A stretch of DNA of 64,000 nt from Nepenthes gracilis. Its lineage: Eukaryota > Streptophyta > Magnoliopsida > Caryophyllales > Nepenthaceae. The notes under the pieces are model-generated. The model was not told the DNA's origin. It did not search any database and saw only the letters and a list, made by a program, of their open reading frames with translations. The translations under genes and the position numbers were made by a program. Positions 1-13,600 of the stretch are shown here, one piece after another; position 1 is the stretch's first letter, and each line of letters starts with the position of its first letter. The stretch covers positions 18,869,299 through 18,933,298 of the forward strand of contig BSYO01000009.1 of assembly GCA_033239525.1 (NCBI GenBank), given 5' to 3'.

Positions 1-1200
1 TTCTATACTGAAAAAAATTTTATTAAAAAAATCGTGAAGTTTTGATTTAAAAAATAAAAAAGAAATCACATTTACTTTCAATGTTTGAATTTTTACAGTA
101 TTTTGTTGTCATTTTATATTATCATACGGCTCATAATATGTTCGGGTTTTATATAATTCATTTTCATACAATAAAATCAATATTAAGATAGAATTTGACA
201 ATAGAATTACAAAAAATAAAAACTAAAAATACGGTTTGAAAAGCTAAAATTTTGATAATATTGCCAATAAATTGACATCATGCATGTTACACGAGCCTTT
301 GATCGATACTTGTAGAATGGTAGGAATCAAAGATTAAGATAGCTTAATAATAATTACAATTTTTATTAAATTTCTCGATTTTATGTAATGGTAGAAAAAC
401 ATAAGCCTAACCATAATTTAAAAAATAATAATAATAATAATAGATGTTCATTTATTATGAATTAATTAGTTCCACCAATCCAAACATGGAGATTTTTGCA
501 GCCCAATTTTTAGTGAAGTAGGAATATTATTCCATTGCCAATATGCTTCCATAGCATTCCAATTATTAATTAAATACTAATTAATATTTATTTAATTTTT
601 AAGTGCGTGATAGATTTAATTAGTTATCGATATATAATGCTTATATATATATTTATTTATTTCTTTATTTATATTATAAAGTAATTCGGGTGACATCCTT
701 AATATAAATTATTTATTATTATCTAAACAGTGTTATATCATATAAATTTTGAATACGCCGATGACATAAATGCAAGTAAGGGAAATTGTAGGTTCAGGGG
801 GGGAGTAGCTGAGCCAAATTCAAATGCCACCAAAGGCGGCGGGTTTCGGTGTATTTTAAATGAGCATCTCAAGTGAAAATTAATTACGCTTCAACATTAA
901 TGGATGAGAGAGAACATATGAAGAGGGAAAAAAAATGAAGAGAGAGAAAGGGTGCGGATATGTACTATTGGGATCATATTTTTTTAATGTATCAATATTG
1001 TAAGGCTCATCAAATTCACTTTTTTTTTCTTATTTTATAATTATTTCTTCTACTAGGTGTCAGTTTATTGTAGCATTTAACTTTTTAAATTTATATTTAT
1101 AATGTCATAATTATTATATATTAGATTAATATAAAAATAACTATATAATAAAAAAATTTAAATTTTATAAAATTAGCTTCAGTGCTTGATAGATAACTTT
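1..1200. other. AT-rich intergenic DNA, nothing recognised
   Basis: The stretch is dominated by A/T runs and short (AAT) and (TA) tracts. No reading frame of useful length, splice-supported exon or RNA gene can be recognised. A short purine-rich tract (GAGAGAGAAAGG-like, around 905-955) resembles tracts near 4010, 12550, 45880 and 46550, which may be traces of a dispersed low-complexity family. Confidence 0.5.
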
Positions 1201-1725
1201 ATTATGCTCGTGTGTGTTTCCGAAGAAAGTTTTATGCCTCAAAGGCATATATGAGGGACTCACGCGTCATTTGGGAAGAATATATTGTGTTTATGGGGGC
1301 CATTGAAGGGAGATCTCCGTGCTCTGCTTGGCCCGTGAGCAGCCGAGAGGAGATGGTTACCGCTTGAGGAGAACTTTGAGCTCAGTATAGTGAGCACATT
1401 TAAGCGCCATTGTGGAAGGGCTTCGTGCCCTGTTCCAGGGACAGAGAAGTCAGAGCCTCGTTGTGTTCCGTTTCATTGACGGACGGAGAACTAGGGCAAG
1501 GAAGCAAAGGCGCCACTTTTGGGTCTCTCTCTCTTTGCCCTCTCTGCTACTCCCCATTTTATTGAGGGAAGTAATGAAAATTTTTCTGCCAAGAGGAGTT
1601 CGATTTTTCCGCCAAGAGAAATTTCTTCCGCCAAAACAAAATATTTTCCCGCCATGACAAAGCTTCTTTGTTACGCTTCGGATTTTGGGTCGGCCTGCGA
1701 TACCAGACCCATCAAGTATATATAA
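1200..1725. other. GC-richer island with four-fold CCGCC array
   Basis: This block stands out from the AT-rich surroundings by its balanced base composition. Within it, CTGCC or CCGCC preceded by a T-rich tract occurs four times (1586, 1609, 1628 and 1649), spaced 23, 19 and 21 bases apart. The last copy contains TTTCCCGC (1645-1652), a perfect match to the E2F/DP consensus TTTSSCGC; the other three are weaker. Small open frames cross the island on both strands, but none resembles a known protein. It could be a promoter or 5' leader of an unrecognised gene, or a fragment of a transposon LTR. Function is inference. Confidence 0.35.
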
Positions 1726-2711
1726 CTTTCGTATGTGAACATATAGATAAAAAATATATATATATATATTAAAGGACATGTTAAATTATAAAATGATTAA
1801 ATATCTAAAAAATTGATAATATCATTTCGTTAATTTGTCACGTATAATCTCAAAATTGATATTTAATTATATTAAACTGTGCATATACTAAAAATACATT
1901 CAAATAATGCAAAAATATAGGGGCCTAATGATTAGAGAAATTTCTAATAATCTCACCAACAAATAACAAATATTAAAACTTGGATTATGACTACTTTCAT
2001 ATAATTAAAAGGCATATATTATTATTCAAGATCTATGAATAGGCCATTTACACATTATCCTATAAATGGGCCGAACGCTGCTTTTCTAACATACAAACAA
2101 TAGATGCAACATTTGATTTATTAATAATATAGTAAAATATGTTTGAATTTATTATATTAATTTTGAATAATGATTCATACATAATCAAACTAAAACTTTT
2201 AATCAAATACGAACATATTCACCGATATTTTCATATCGAAAAAAATATACTTATTATCAAACTTATATAAAGTTGTTATTATTATTTATTTAAATACATG
2301 ACATGCAGTACATTATAAATCACGTAGAAATTTTAATATATATTTTTAAAGTATGCAAGAGTCATGTTGTATAATTTATAAACATGTAAAAATTAATCAG
2401 TGCAAAATTCATAAGAAATTAGTGTAATTAATATAATTTTATCAATTTATTTTAATTTAAAACATATATAAACTATTAAATAAATTTTAAGACATGCAAA
2501 ATCATATAATTGAGAATGAAAAACACGCAATAGCATTATTGCAAAAATCTAATATTTAAACATAATATGTGTGAATTAAATATATATATTTTGTAAAATT
2601 TTTATGAAATGAGAATAAGGTCACATATACACAAGGTAATAGCATTTTATGTATAAAAATAACATATATATAAATATTTAAAATAAAAAATATTTAGAGA
2701 TATCAGAAGAG
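1726..2711. other. AT-rich intergenic DNA, nothing recognised
   Basis: Long A/T-biased sequence with no coding signal, no repeat structure beyond short (TA) tracts, and no RNA gene that I can recognise. Confidence 0.5.
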
Positions 2712-3085
2712 ATTACCAACAAAAAAAAGAACGGTTGAATGAAATTATTTTACACTTGAATTTAGTAAAGTTCTTTTATTTTACCATATTTTTCTCTTTT
2801 TTTGCCTTCTATCTTTTGGGCAGTTTCTTCCTTATCTTTCTCTCTCTTCTCACAAAAATCATGTAAACATGATTGACAATCGATCAATGATCCTATTTAT
2901 AAACAAATTACCAACAAAAGAAAAAGTGATTGAATGAACTTGTCTTATACTTGAACTTAGTAAAGTTCTTCTAAATTTTACTAGATTTTTCTCTTTTTTT
3001 CTTCTATTTTTCTCTTTTCTCATAAAAATCATGTAAACATGATATAAAATTAAACAATGATCATCCTATTTATAAATAAATTGGC
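2712..3085. repeat. Tandem duplication, about 195-bp unit x2
   Basis: Both units begin ATTACCAACAAAA (2712 and 2907). Both continue through GTAAAGTTCTT, a pyrimidine-rich TTTCTC tract, AAAATCATGTAAACATGAT and CCTATTTATAAA. The copies differ by substitutions and small indels, so the duplication is not recent. The pyrimidine tract shortens in copy 2. No coding capacity. Confidence 0.75.
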
Positions 3086-3131
3086 ATATGTGCACTAGTC
3101 AAACATGAATTAAGTACCAAAGCACAATCTG

Positions 3132-3371
3132 TACTATACATAAGTATTTCTCAGGCGTGTATCATATGCAAATATTTTGATCCAAACATCCATGTGCATC
3201 TTTCAATGATACATTTGGTACGATCAATTTATTTAAAATATGCATAATATTTACTATATATGAGCATTCCTCAAGCATACATTTTATGCTAATATTTTAT
3301 TTCAAACATTCACATGCATCATTTGGGGGTACACTTGGTGCAATCAATTTGTTTAAAATATGTATAAGCAC
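3132..3371. repeat. Tandem duplication, 120-bp unit x2
   Basis: TACTATA at 3132 and at 3252 open two 120-bp units. The shared order is TTCTCA or TCCTCA, ATTTT, AACAT, CATGTGCATC or CATGCATC, ACACTTGGT or ACATTTGGT, CAATTT and AAAATATG. Divergence is substantial. It lies just after the 195-bp duplication, so this 0.7-kb block is a small hotspot of local tandem duplication. A short frame over copy 2 (3286-3489) is not convincing as a gene. Confidence 0.65.
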
Positions 3372-3489
3372 CAAAAGACAATCCTCAGACACTACCACCA
3401 AGCATGATTTTATTGTCAAAAGTATGAAAATGCATGTGTCAAGTGCTAGTCGGATGCTAGAAAATAATTTGATTCAAATTCTTATTTGA

Positions 3490-6400
3490 CATTGATATTT
3501 TATTAACTTAATTTAAATCAATCAATATTAAAGAATGAATTTAGTATTTATACTTGCAAATTGTACATTTTTTTTTTTGGTAAGTAACAAATTGTACATT
3601 TCATTTTCTCATAGTTTGTATAATTTAAAAAATTTGGCAGCGGATGGATTGTACTATAGTTATATTGTGATAATTTGAATACTTGTTAATTTTTTTTCTT
3701 TCAGATGGTTTTAGAATTTAAGTAAGTTTATTTATTATCATAGTTGGAGGCTAGCTGGAGTTTGGTTCAACCACATTATGGGTCTGCCATGATTTATGAA
3801 TTTTATACTATTTTGATCATTGGATTTGGTATGTTTAACCCAACTTTGATTTATCTAAATTTTTATTATCTACGAATTATTATTATTTTGGTTTATTTAT
3901 TAAATTTATTATCAACTTATACCGAGAGCAAGACAATTCACGCCTAACCAATGCACAGTTTTAATATAAAAGGCTTCATTTGTTAGATTTCAATCATAGA
4001 GAGTGTGTGAGAAATGAAGAAAAAAAAAAAAAAAAAGAGATAAGAAAAAGGAAAGAGATTTTAGAACTATTTTGTATTAAATTTGATAAATTTAATATTT
4101 AAAATAAATACAATTAAACTTATTTTTTAGTCTATTTGAAAATTTTTTTAATTTTTTAATACTTATCAAATATATATACATGTTATCATTTACAATCTTC
4201 TTAAAATATTATTTTTTATATGTATATTTTATTGAATAATTTGAGATTTGAGTGGCTTTTACTGAATCTTTTATGATTTTATTTGCTTTGAAAATTTGAT
4301 TAGTTTAAAAGATTATATTCTGATATAGGGATATTATAAAAAAATTATCATATATTTGGGTATTTAACCTTATATACTATTTTTATAAAAGTCTTTAATG
4401 AGGATTATATTTTATAATATCAATAGAGTTTATAAATTTTGCAAGGGTGAAAAATTTTTACATATTTATTATGTAGTCCTTCATTTGACAAGTAAGAACA
4501 ATTGTAATTGAGTTAATAATTTATGTTTAAATATATATTTAATATATTAAGTGCACTTGAAGAATATACCTATTATTTACAGGTAAAAAAAATTTTATTT
4601 GACTCCGTCTATACAATAATATAGATAATTTGCCTATAGATTTTAAACTAGTAGTATATTAATTTAAAATTATCGAGAATATAAATAACTTGTTATTTTA
4701 AATTGCCCTTTTAATTAGTTGGAATATGAGACATTAATATTTGGTCTTATATTTCAACATGTTTTGGTTTTCTAAAATTTTCACAAGTTTTTTGATATCA
4801 TTTTTCAAATTTTATATTTTATTAACACATTATATGTTTCGGTCTTATGTTATTCTTCATATGATTTGTATGGTCTCAATATTTACATATATTAAACTGT
4901 TTGTATAAAATTATAATTTGAAGTATATTTATTAAGAAATTAGGTATTTTTAGATATTTTACATGTAATTTATAATTTTATGACTTTTTATTTATTTTAC
5001 TTATGTATACTTTTATACATCACACACACACACGCGCACACACGCACACACATGTATGATTTGTTTTGTGTTACATTCACATTCGTGAATATTTTTAAAA
5101 CCCATTTTAGATTAGTGGGCAATTAATTCTTATAGGATATAGATAATTATTAAAAATTTTGGTTTTGTTCATATTAATAATATCACGGGTTAATTAAATA
5201 TTTTTGTATTGTATTAGATATATGTTTTTAGGTTTTACGGCTTGAATTTTGTCCAATAAACCAAATAAAGTTATGCATAGTTCTCTATTATTGTATGTTA
5301 AATTTTTTTTATTAGGTATTTTTATAAAAATTTTGGATTGAGCAAATATAATGTTATTTAATATTGAACGAGGATAGTTTTACTAGTTCTATGATCATTG
5401 TGATTTGTGTTTAAATACACGCTTATAGTAGTATGTAATATTTGACCTAATTTTTGATTGTTAAAATATTTATAAATAATTTTTCTATTGATACTATTAT
5501 TATTATCTATTGGGGTTGTGATATTTTATTATTTTAAAAAATAATTTATGTAGTTATTATTTACTACGTAGGTACTTTAAAATTTAAAACTTTATTTTTG
5601 TAATGAATGTTAGTTATTACTCAATGGTTTTGATAACTATCTCAAAAATTTTAAAACTAACCAAAGCAAACCAAAATAGTTTGACTGGTCAAATTGGTTG
5701 ATACCAAGCCGCAAAGTCCACTAATTGTATAAATGCTCCACCAAATCAAATCAATATGAAGTTAAAATTTATTTAATTTCAAAATATTGCCAAGCCGCAA
5801 AGTCCACCAATTTTATAAATGCTTCATTAAATCAAACAAATATGAACTTAAAATGAGCCAAATTCAGCAAAATAACTTGGCTTTTATTTTAAAAAAAAAA
5901 AGGTTATGAAAATGTTTTAAGATTTTATATCTAAAATAGAATCTTAACAAGGTCCTTATAGTCTATTAGAAGATCGAAGAATTTTGAGTATCAATTCCTT
6001 TAAAGAGAGGTTAATTCAATACATCTTAATTACAAGTATTCAATTAATATTAAATTATTAATATTTTTTTAAATAAAAAATAGCACAATTAGTTGAATAA
6101 TATCAAATAATTATAATTAAAAAAATTAAATTTACTTTTATTTTTTTAAGAAATAGCCTCTTCAACAGTGATGACCCAACATTTCATATATATATATATA
6201 TATATATTGGGTTGGCTTATGGGATTATATGATATTATTATTTACAAATACACATCCTCTCCACCTATTTTATTTTACATAGGCTTCAGAATGTACCCAT
6301 CAAAATTATTTCTAAATATTATTAATTACTACGGACATTTTATATTGACTATATTATCAATCGATGACAAGACTCACGAATAACGCGAGACTAATTTTTC

Positions 6401-6667
6401 TATCTTATTATCATACGCACTTTCATTATTAAAATACGGTCAGGTGGCATTATATCAATTTACAAAGGGATCATGAATCACAGATGATTTTTTATATGCG
6501 GATGTGACATTTAAAATACCCACTAATTTTTCTTAACTCATATACCTTATTGTTATTGAAGTGACATTTTTCTGCTGTTATTAGCAATTTAGAGTGTGAT
6601 GCGTACAACCCCATGCAAGTATAATTTAAATAGTATATATTTGCAAACTTATTCAACGTATGGAAAC
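3490..6667. other. AT-rich intergenic DNA with microsatellites
   Basis: No gene is recognised. The visible content is low complexity: an A-run at about 4019, a (CA)n tract mixed with CGCA at about 5021-5052, and (TA)n at about 6188-6208. CCAAGCCGCAAAGTCCAC occurs twice (about 5705 and 5793), each followed by similar text, which indicates a roughly 88-base local duplication. Short open frames here are AT-biased and unlike any protein I know. Confidence 0.5.
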
Positions 6668-6849
6668 TGTATATATTTTTATATCCGATGGAAAGTCTAA
6701 AATCTCCTCTGTCAGCTCTCAATGACACAACCCATTAATGCCGTCACCGAAAATAAACGCAGCCTCAAACACTGGAGACCCAGAAAATAAATTGAGACGC
6801 AGTACTTTTCTCATCTACTCCTTCTCTGAGGCAATTCATCGAACATCTA
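6668..6849 (+). promoter_or_regulatory. Probable core promoter and 5' leader of the OFP13/15/16/18-like gene
   Basis: A TATA-like tract TATATATTTTTATAT (about 6669-6683) lies roughly 165-180 bases upstream of the OFP start codon. Past about 6720 the sequence becomes more balanced and C/T-rich, as plant 5' leaders often are. The placement of the TATA box and leader is inferred from position and composition only; the transcription start is not visible. Confidence 0.35.
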
Positions 6850-7659
6850 ATGGGCAAAAACACAATGAATCTGGCGTTTCTCTCTAAGCCCAACTCAGAC
6901 CCGAAACCTCCGCCATATCCATGGCAATGGCCATCTTGCGGCCACATAAAAACCCTCTCTTTCCGCGCTACTGCTGCAAAAGACGACATCTTCAAGACCC
7001 TCAACTCAGCCTACCTCGAGTCCACCATTGACAACACGGCTGCCGAAACTCCGCATTCATGCTTCACGAACTCCTGCGCAGAATCCTCTAGGAGCTTCTC
7101 AACAATGTCGGAGGAATCCGGGTCCGACCAAATAGAGATGATGATTCGTGGGTTGAGGTCAGAAAGGCTGTTTTTTGAACCAGGAGAGACTAATTCAATA
7201 CTGGAAGCGGCTAATAAGACGGGCAAATTTAGCTCCGTTCCTTATAAAGAAAGCGTGGTCTTATCAATGGAGTCCAAAGACCCATTTGCAGATTTTCGAA
7301 GATCAATGGAGGAGATGATTGAGGCTCATGGGTTGAAAGATTGGGAGCGTCTTGAAGAGCTTTTGGGTTGGTATTTAAGAGTTAATGGCAAGAATAATCA
7401 TGGCTATATCATCAGTGCCTTCATTGATTTGTTGGTTAGTCTTTCTTTTGCTCCTTCCACATCCTCACCACCGCTAGGAGCAGGAGCAGCAGCAGCAGCA
7501 GCAGCTTCTTCTTCTTCTTCTTCTTCTTCTCTCTCTTACTCTCCTTCTTCTCCTCTCTCTTTGCCTTCTTCTTCTTCCTTGACTACTCCTTGCTTATCTT
7601 CTTCAGATGTAGGTCATGATGATTATGAAAACGATGAAGTTAGCCATGGTTCATCTTAG
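6850..7659 (+). CDS. OVATE family protein, OFP13/15/16/18-type transcriptional repressor
   Basis: This is an uninterrupted single-exon frame of 269 residues, as expected because OFP genes are normally intronless. OVATE family proteins are plant-specific nuclear repressors that act through KNOX/BELL homeodomain and TRM partners on organ shape and secondary wall formation. Near the N-terminus, residues 25-39 read WQWPSCGHIKTLSFR, a block typical of the OFP13/15/16/18 branch. The OVATE domain spans about residues 136-198: ESKDPFADFRRSMEEMI starts it, and the ELLGWYLRVN and HGYIISAFIDLL blocks follow. A low-complexity C-terminal tail follows the domain, with seven Ala at 213-219 (GCA repeats), a run of eight Ser at 220-227 (TTC/TCT repeats), more Ser/Pro, then an acidic end (DDYENDE). 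The start at 6850 gives MGKN, which fits the family; a second Met at codon 6 is an alternative. No membrane segment or signal peptide is seen. The nearest OFP neighbour is the minus-strand OFP6/8-like locus at 43.9 kb. Family assignment is firm, exact orthology is not. Confidence 0.93.
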   Translation: MGKNTMNLAFLSKPNSDPKPPPYPWQWPSCGHIKTLSFRATAAKDDIFKTLNSAYLESTIDNTAAETPHSCFTNSCAESSRSFSTMSEESGSDQIEMMIRGLRSERLFFEPGETNSILEAANKTGKFSSVPYKESVVLSMESKDPFADFRRSMEEMIEAHGLKDWERLEELLGWYLRVNGKNNHGYIISAFIDLLVSLSFAPSTSSPPLGAGAAAAAAASSSSSSSSLSYSPSSPLSLPSSSSLTTPCLSSSDVGHDDYENDEVSHGSS

Positions 7660-10600
7660 CTACGCTTTTTTTTCCTTTTTTGGGTCAATGCTAACTATTT
7701 TTAATTCATACTACTCGTATATTCTCCCTCCTCTCTCTCTCTCTCTCTCTCTCGTGGAAGTATTTGATTGTGTGCTTGTACAGAAACTGCAGATGCCATC
7801 TGGGAAAAGGGTTGAGCAATTTTTATGGAGAATCAATGTGGAGGAAAGAATCTAACACTTTGTTCTGTTAATTTTTATTTCTCCTCGTAAGTGATTTTTT
7901 TATTTTTTGGGTTCTCTTATTATGCCATTTTGGGTGTTATTTCTTGTCTTACGTGAGATCTACCTTTGTTATCTTTTATTGCAATAGATTGGTAAAAGTA
8001 GAACGTTGGCCCCAACAAAAAAATAAATTTAAAAAAGAGGAAAGAACTGGCACAACTTCATTAGAATGAGAAGGAATTGCTCCATCCAGTTGGAATTTGA
8101 CTAAAACTGAGATGGGGGAGATCTGGGGCGTCATGAGAAGAGGGGTCCGGCGTTTTGTTTCTGATCGTTGGATTGCCAACGGAAAGTTATATAAAAAATA
8201 TATATTTGTTTTTTATTTTAAAATATTTTTTTATATTTTTTATCATAAATTTTAATATTTTTTATTTTTAAATTTTATAAAATTATTAAATTTTTAAACG
8301 CCCCCTCGTCCCTAACATATGAAAGTTATAGCTCCTATGATATTTTTTAAAAATTATTTTTAAAAGATAAAAGATAATAATAATAATGTATTTTTTAAAA
8401 TATAAAAATGTGGGCCCTAATGGTGCCGCTGGTATTGGAGGCATTATAATATCCGTATACGTCACAGCCCCTATATTTTGTTTTTTCTGGATTTGGGTAT
8501 TCTGTTTTATAAAATAGTACCTTTTGCCTTTTTTAAAAAAATAATTTTTAGTTAACAAAATAAAAAACTAAAAAAAAAAAAAAAAAGACAAAAGATCCTA
8601 GTTCTTGAAGTAGGATCCATTTGAACAGTCTTTTCCTTCTCATTATGTTTGAAAAATCCTCTTGATTTTTGAGTTTCAATTTTCTTTATAGTTCTTTTTT
8701 TTTAATAATAAAAAACAACAATAATAACAATAAATTTTCATATCTCATAAAATGGATGATCTATATAAATAAGTATATTATTATACTCAATTTAATTCAA
8801 TATTTTTTAGAGTATTTCAAACAAATTTTTTATCACATTTTTTTATATTTTAGTATGTATATATTTTTGTTTATTTCAAAGCCAGCTAACTTATGTTTTT
8901 ACGTAGATACTTTTTATTATTTTTATTTGAAATGTCTAAACCATTTTAAATATTATTTTTTATCTTATTTTATTATATATATTATTTCTAAATATTGGTA
9001 GATGTGATGTTATTTCATCTTTTACACATTCATTCTACTTTTTTGTTAGGCAAATTTAGTTAAGCACAAGCTTTTATCATTTAAATATTTTTGAAACTAA
9101 GTTTGCAAATTTAATTGACAGATCTTATCATTTCTATCTTGTGTTACGTATAGCATTGTTTTGCATTGGTCCATTCTTTCACAAGTTTAGTTTTCCAAAA
9201 TTCGAAATAATAAGTTTCTTTTTACATAAAAATAGCCTTTAAATTGGTATTAATAACTCTATAATTATGAGTTTAATTTATAATTATAAGTAAACTCAAC
9301 ATTTGTAAGTCTAAAGCTCTGATTAGATACTCAAAGGAAAAGTTTTATTTAAATATAATAAATTAGATAATTTTTTAATTATAACATTTGATTAATATTT
9401 AATGATTAAGATATATTTTTATTAAAAAATAATTTTTTTAAATAATATAATTTTTTAATTAATATTTAACAATTATAAATAAAAATGGCTGAATTCACAT
9501 TTCGTTTTAAAAAGATGGGATCTCCAAAGGCCTCATTATTGCACTGGGCCCCCTCCAAATTTCCCTCAATTGTCGAGTCATGTAAATTTTACGCTTGAGA
9601 TTTAAACTTCGAAATATATATTTACATAAACTTTATTTTTAAAAATAATGAAATATAAAAATGTTTATTTTATAAGAAAAAATCGTGCCGTAAAATGCCA
9701 TGTTGCTTCGAAGGCGTTACGCTGCATAGTAACGAGTGCATATCATGCAATTAACTCCAATGGGGACTGCCTCTGATTAAAATAGTTAGAATATGTACAA
9801 CAAAATCTGAAGTTTGCAAACGTGTCGAATTGTAATAGGCTGTGATTTGGATCAGATGATCCTGGCCGTTGATTTCAAATTGGAGGGTCATCATCTTATT
9901 TTTCATCTGATAGCTACAATTCTGGCGCAATTTGTTGTGGTCCTGCACTTGTAACCTTGCCCCCTGCAAAATATTACCCCAATAGAGAAAAAAAAAATAA
10001 TAATAAAAAAATAATCCTTTTTTTTAAAAAAAAAAATTTAGTTATAATATCAATCTTATTCTTCATTAAAAAATTTTGTTCAAATTTTAATGTAATTTTT
10101 TTCAAAAAAAAAAAAATTAACGTATTTAATTGTATATTTTTCAATCTTTAGCACTGATGAATATCAGGGATACCCAACAAGTATTATCCGTTTACAAATA
10201 AAACCGATATTAAATTCAAAGGTAAGAATAAAATTATTTCAAAATTTAAAATAAATAATATTTTATACCTATATTTAGATAAAATATCCATGATTTTCAA
10301 TAATTAAATGCATAAAATAATTTAAGAACAAGAACAAAAACATAACACCAATGAATATTGCTTTATGCTGGCTAAGATGTCGATGTTCTCGAAATTTACA
10401 GTACATACAGGAAATAGACACCAGTTTTTCTTCTGATTTTTTAATTATTCCAAATTTACACGAAGGAATGCCAGAAAAAAAAATTCATTATTTTTATTTT
10501 TAATTCTATTTTCAGTTTATATTTTAATAATAATTTTTTTACCGTGTAAATTTTAATTCAATTAAATGATATTTGAAGTAATGTGGTGATAAAATGATTT

Positions 10601-13600
10601 CAAAAATTATGAACGAACAGAAAATAAAACATAATTCTATTATAAGACGTGACATGAGATGGATACCGTCAAAAGTTCCAATTATAGACGTTTATTTTAT
10701 TTTTTAAATATATAATAATTATTATGTCCAACCAAATAAATCATTTTAAAAAAATTTAAAAATTGCGACGTTGTGGGTGGATAATGTTTTAAGTAGATAC
10801 GGACTTATTCATCAGATTGAATAATAAAAATATTATTTATCGTCATTTATTTTTTATCCCTTTGTCCTCCATTTCATTTCCTGTTTTCGTACGTCTTACA
10901 CTGTAATATTTAAGAGAATAAATCATTTACTTTTGCAATTTTTTTAAAAAAATTATGTTTATAATAAATGTTATTTTTCCTTACAAAATTAAAAGTGAAT
11001 TATAAAAAAAGTATAAATTTAGTGTAAGAATAGTATTTATTAAAAATTAAAATTAATTAAATTAATTTTTTTTATCTTTCTTATTTCTTAAAAATTAATG
11101 AGTACAGTTAGAAATGAGCCAACCTAATACATAATTAGATAAGAATTCAAATGCCAACGACCTAATAAAAAATATTATAGAGTCAATCGGGTAATAACAT
11201 TCGAACGTATGAATCAAATGTTAAGTCTGAACAATTCGATATTAAAAAATTATAATGAGTAGTTTAATTAACCGATGCAAAAGAACGACCAAAATAACTC
11301 CATACCTAATAACCAGGTCGTCCTATCATTGAATAGGGACGGTCGTTATACACTACAAGTAATATCTTTCGCCGCTGATTTGAAGTGACATTATACACAC
11401 GTATTAATTTCAAGTATTTATTAGCCAAAGATACCTCTGGTTCTAAATAAAACCTTTCCCAAAAGGAGAATAGGATGCCACTCAATCAATCGAGTATAGA
11501 ATATGAGTATAATCCTCCAAATATATACTCATACCCGTCATCTTTCATTTTTAATATTTTCTTCATCTTTATCTTTCCAAACATATTAGAAATATTATTG
11601 ATTTGAATATCGATAGATATACCAATGATTGAGTCCTATATATCTCTTACCTCCAACTTATTTTGTTGTAACGTACCAAATTCAGATTCATAGTTACAAA
11701 AATTAAACCTATTAACGTTCGAACGTTCATGCAAAACTATTGACTCCCTAATTCATATGACAATTCGAATAATCAAAACACATTAAAAATATAGAGGGGC
11801 AGTAAAAGATAAAAGTATAATTAACACTCTATACCTTATTTTTCATGAAAAGAAAGAGGAAATATTGTATTAATTATATGTATGATTTTTCATTCTTGCC
11901 CGGGTTGGACAGATATTATATTTGTTTATAAGTAGAATGTTTTGTTTTAAATTAGTATCAATTTTAAATTTATTAGGTTTATTATAAGAAAATGAGGCCT
12001 TGATTTATTTGATTATAACAAATAATTTATAGGTAAATTGTTTAATTTCATACAACTGCTTTATTTTACTTGTAGAGTCACATAATTTTATCATTTTCTT
12101 TTAAGAATCACTCATTATTTTATAATGTATAAATATTGATTATAATATATAAAGGTAACAAAAATAAATTATTAAGGATTATAGATTTAGATAAAATTTT
12201 AGATATTATTTCATTAAACTTGGTGCCTAGTAGACGTATAATTTATATTAATATGCCAATAGCAGTATAGGATCATGTAACGTATGTTAAAAGGGTGCTC
12301 ATGCACAGCTGATAGTAGGGTAGGCATCAGATGGGTGCATAAGCACATTAAGTATATCTAATACAATATCTTCATGCATAAAACATGCACAAACACATTT
12401 ATTTGAATAGTTTCATTCTGGATTCATACATGACGGGTTTATGTTCAAAAATTGAAATTGGCTTTTTGAACTTAATGAGTGCACAATTGGTGCCAGTATG
12501 CTAATTTACTATATAACGTGTTTCTATTTACTTTTAGCCCATTTCTGTAATATTTTTGAGATAAGAAAAAAGAATGAGAAAAGTGAAAGGAAAAGAGAGA
12601 AAGTCAAGTAAAAAAGAGGAGAGTGATCTGAAAAAATTTTATATTAAATATTTATAATATATCTTAAGATAAGTGCAATCTAATCTCATTTCTTTTATTT
12701 TGTTGCTAAATTAAAAATCCTTTTAATTTTAATTTAATTATAAGATATATGTTCTACAGTCTTATATGTGTGATATTTTTGATAAATTTCTTGACTCTAG
12801 CTTGTATGCATGGTAATTGTTCATAAATTATGAGATTTAAAAGCTTCTACCTATGTTTATGACAATTGTTAAAGAATTACGAATATTTTTAGTAGTATAC
12901 CTTGTATGTCTATTCTTATACATAAACTTAGAGAAAGTTATACAACAAACTTTAAATCAAGTATTTTACTTTTAAATTCTCAAAAACATATTCATTTATA
13001 TAGAGTTTTTTTTTATTAAAATATAAATCATTGTAAATACTTGATATAATATATTTATATATTTCTAATAAATTAATTTATAAACGAGCCTCATAGTGCC
13101 TAATCTGAGTTAGAAAATTAGTTTTTGTCTACGGTGTAATATTTAATTAGTTCAACCATAAATTTTAAATAATAGCATATTACTCCATTTATAAAGTAAA
13201 GTATATAGTCCAACCTTTAATATTTTGATTTTATATTGATATTTATAATTGACTATTAGTTCTTATTTTATTGCATTTTTTAACATGATGTTTCAAAATT
13301 TTCTTTCCGTTTATATTCATAGTGAATTAATAATGTGTACTTTATTAAATTTTTAGGACACTTTTATTAGATTTTTCACATTTTAAATTAGTGGATATGA
13401 AATTCACTTTTAAAGATGTCAGATTGATGGTTTTTTGGAAGAATTTATAAGAATTTGTTTAGTTTATCAACATTTGGATGTGTATAACTGTTAAAAAATA
13501 TAATTTATGATATTTTGTTGTTAATAAGTTAGTAGAATTTTGTTACCCGGTGATCATTGCTTTTAGAATAGATATAAAAACTCAATATCATAAGAAGAAT

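Noticed and set aside
1412..1779. Three overlapping short frames on both strands
   Set aside because: Open because of the GC-richer island; none resembles a known protein.
5015..5055. (CA)n tract as a regulatory element
   Set aside because: Ordinary microsatellite with no gene nearby.
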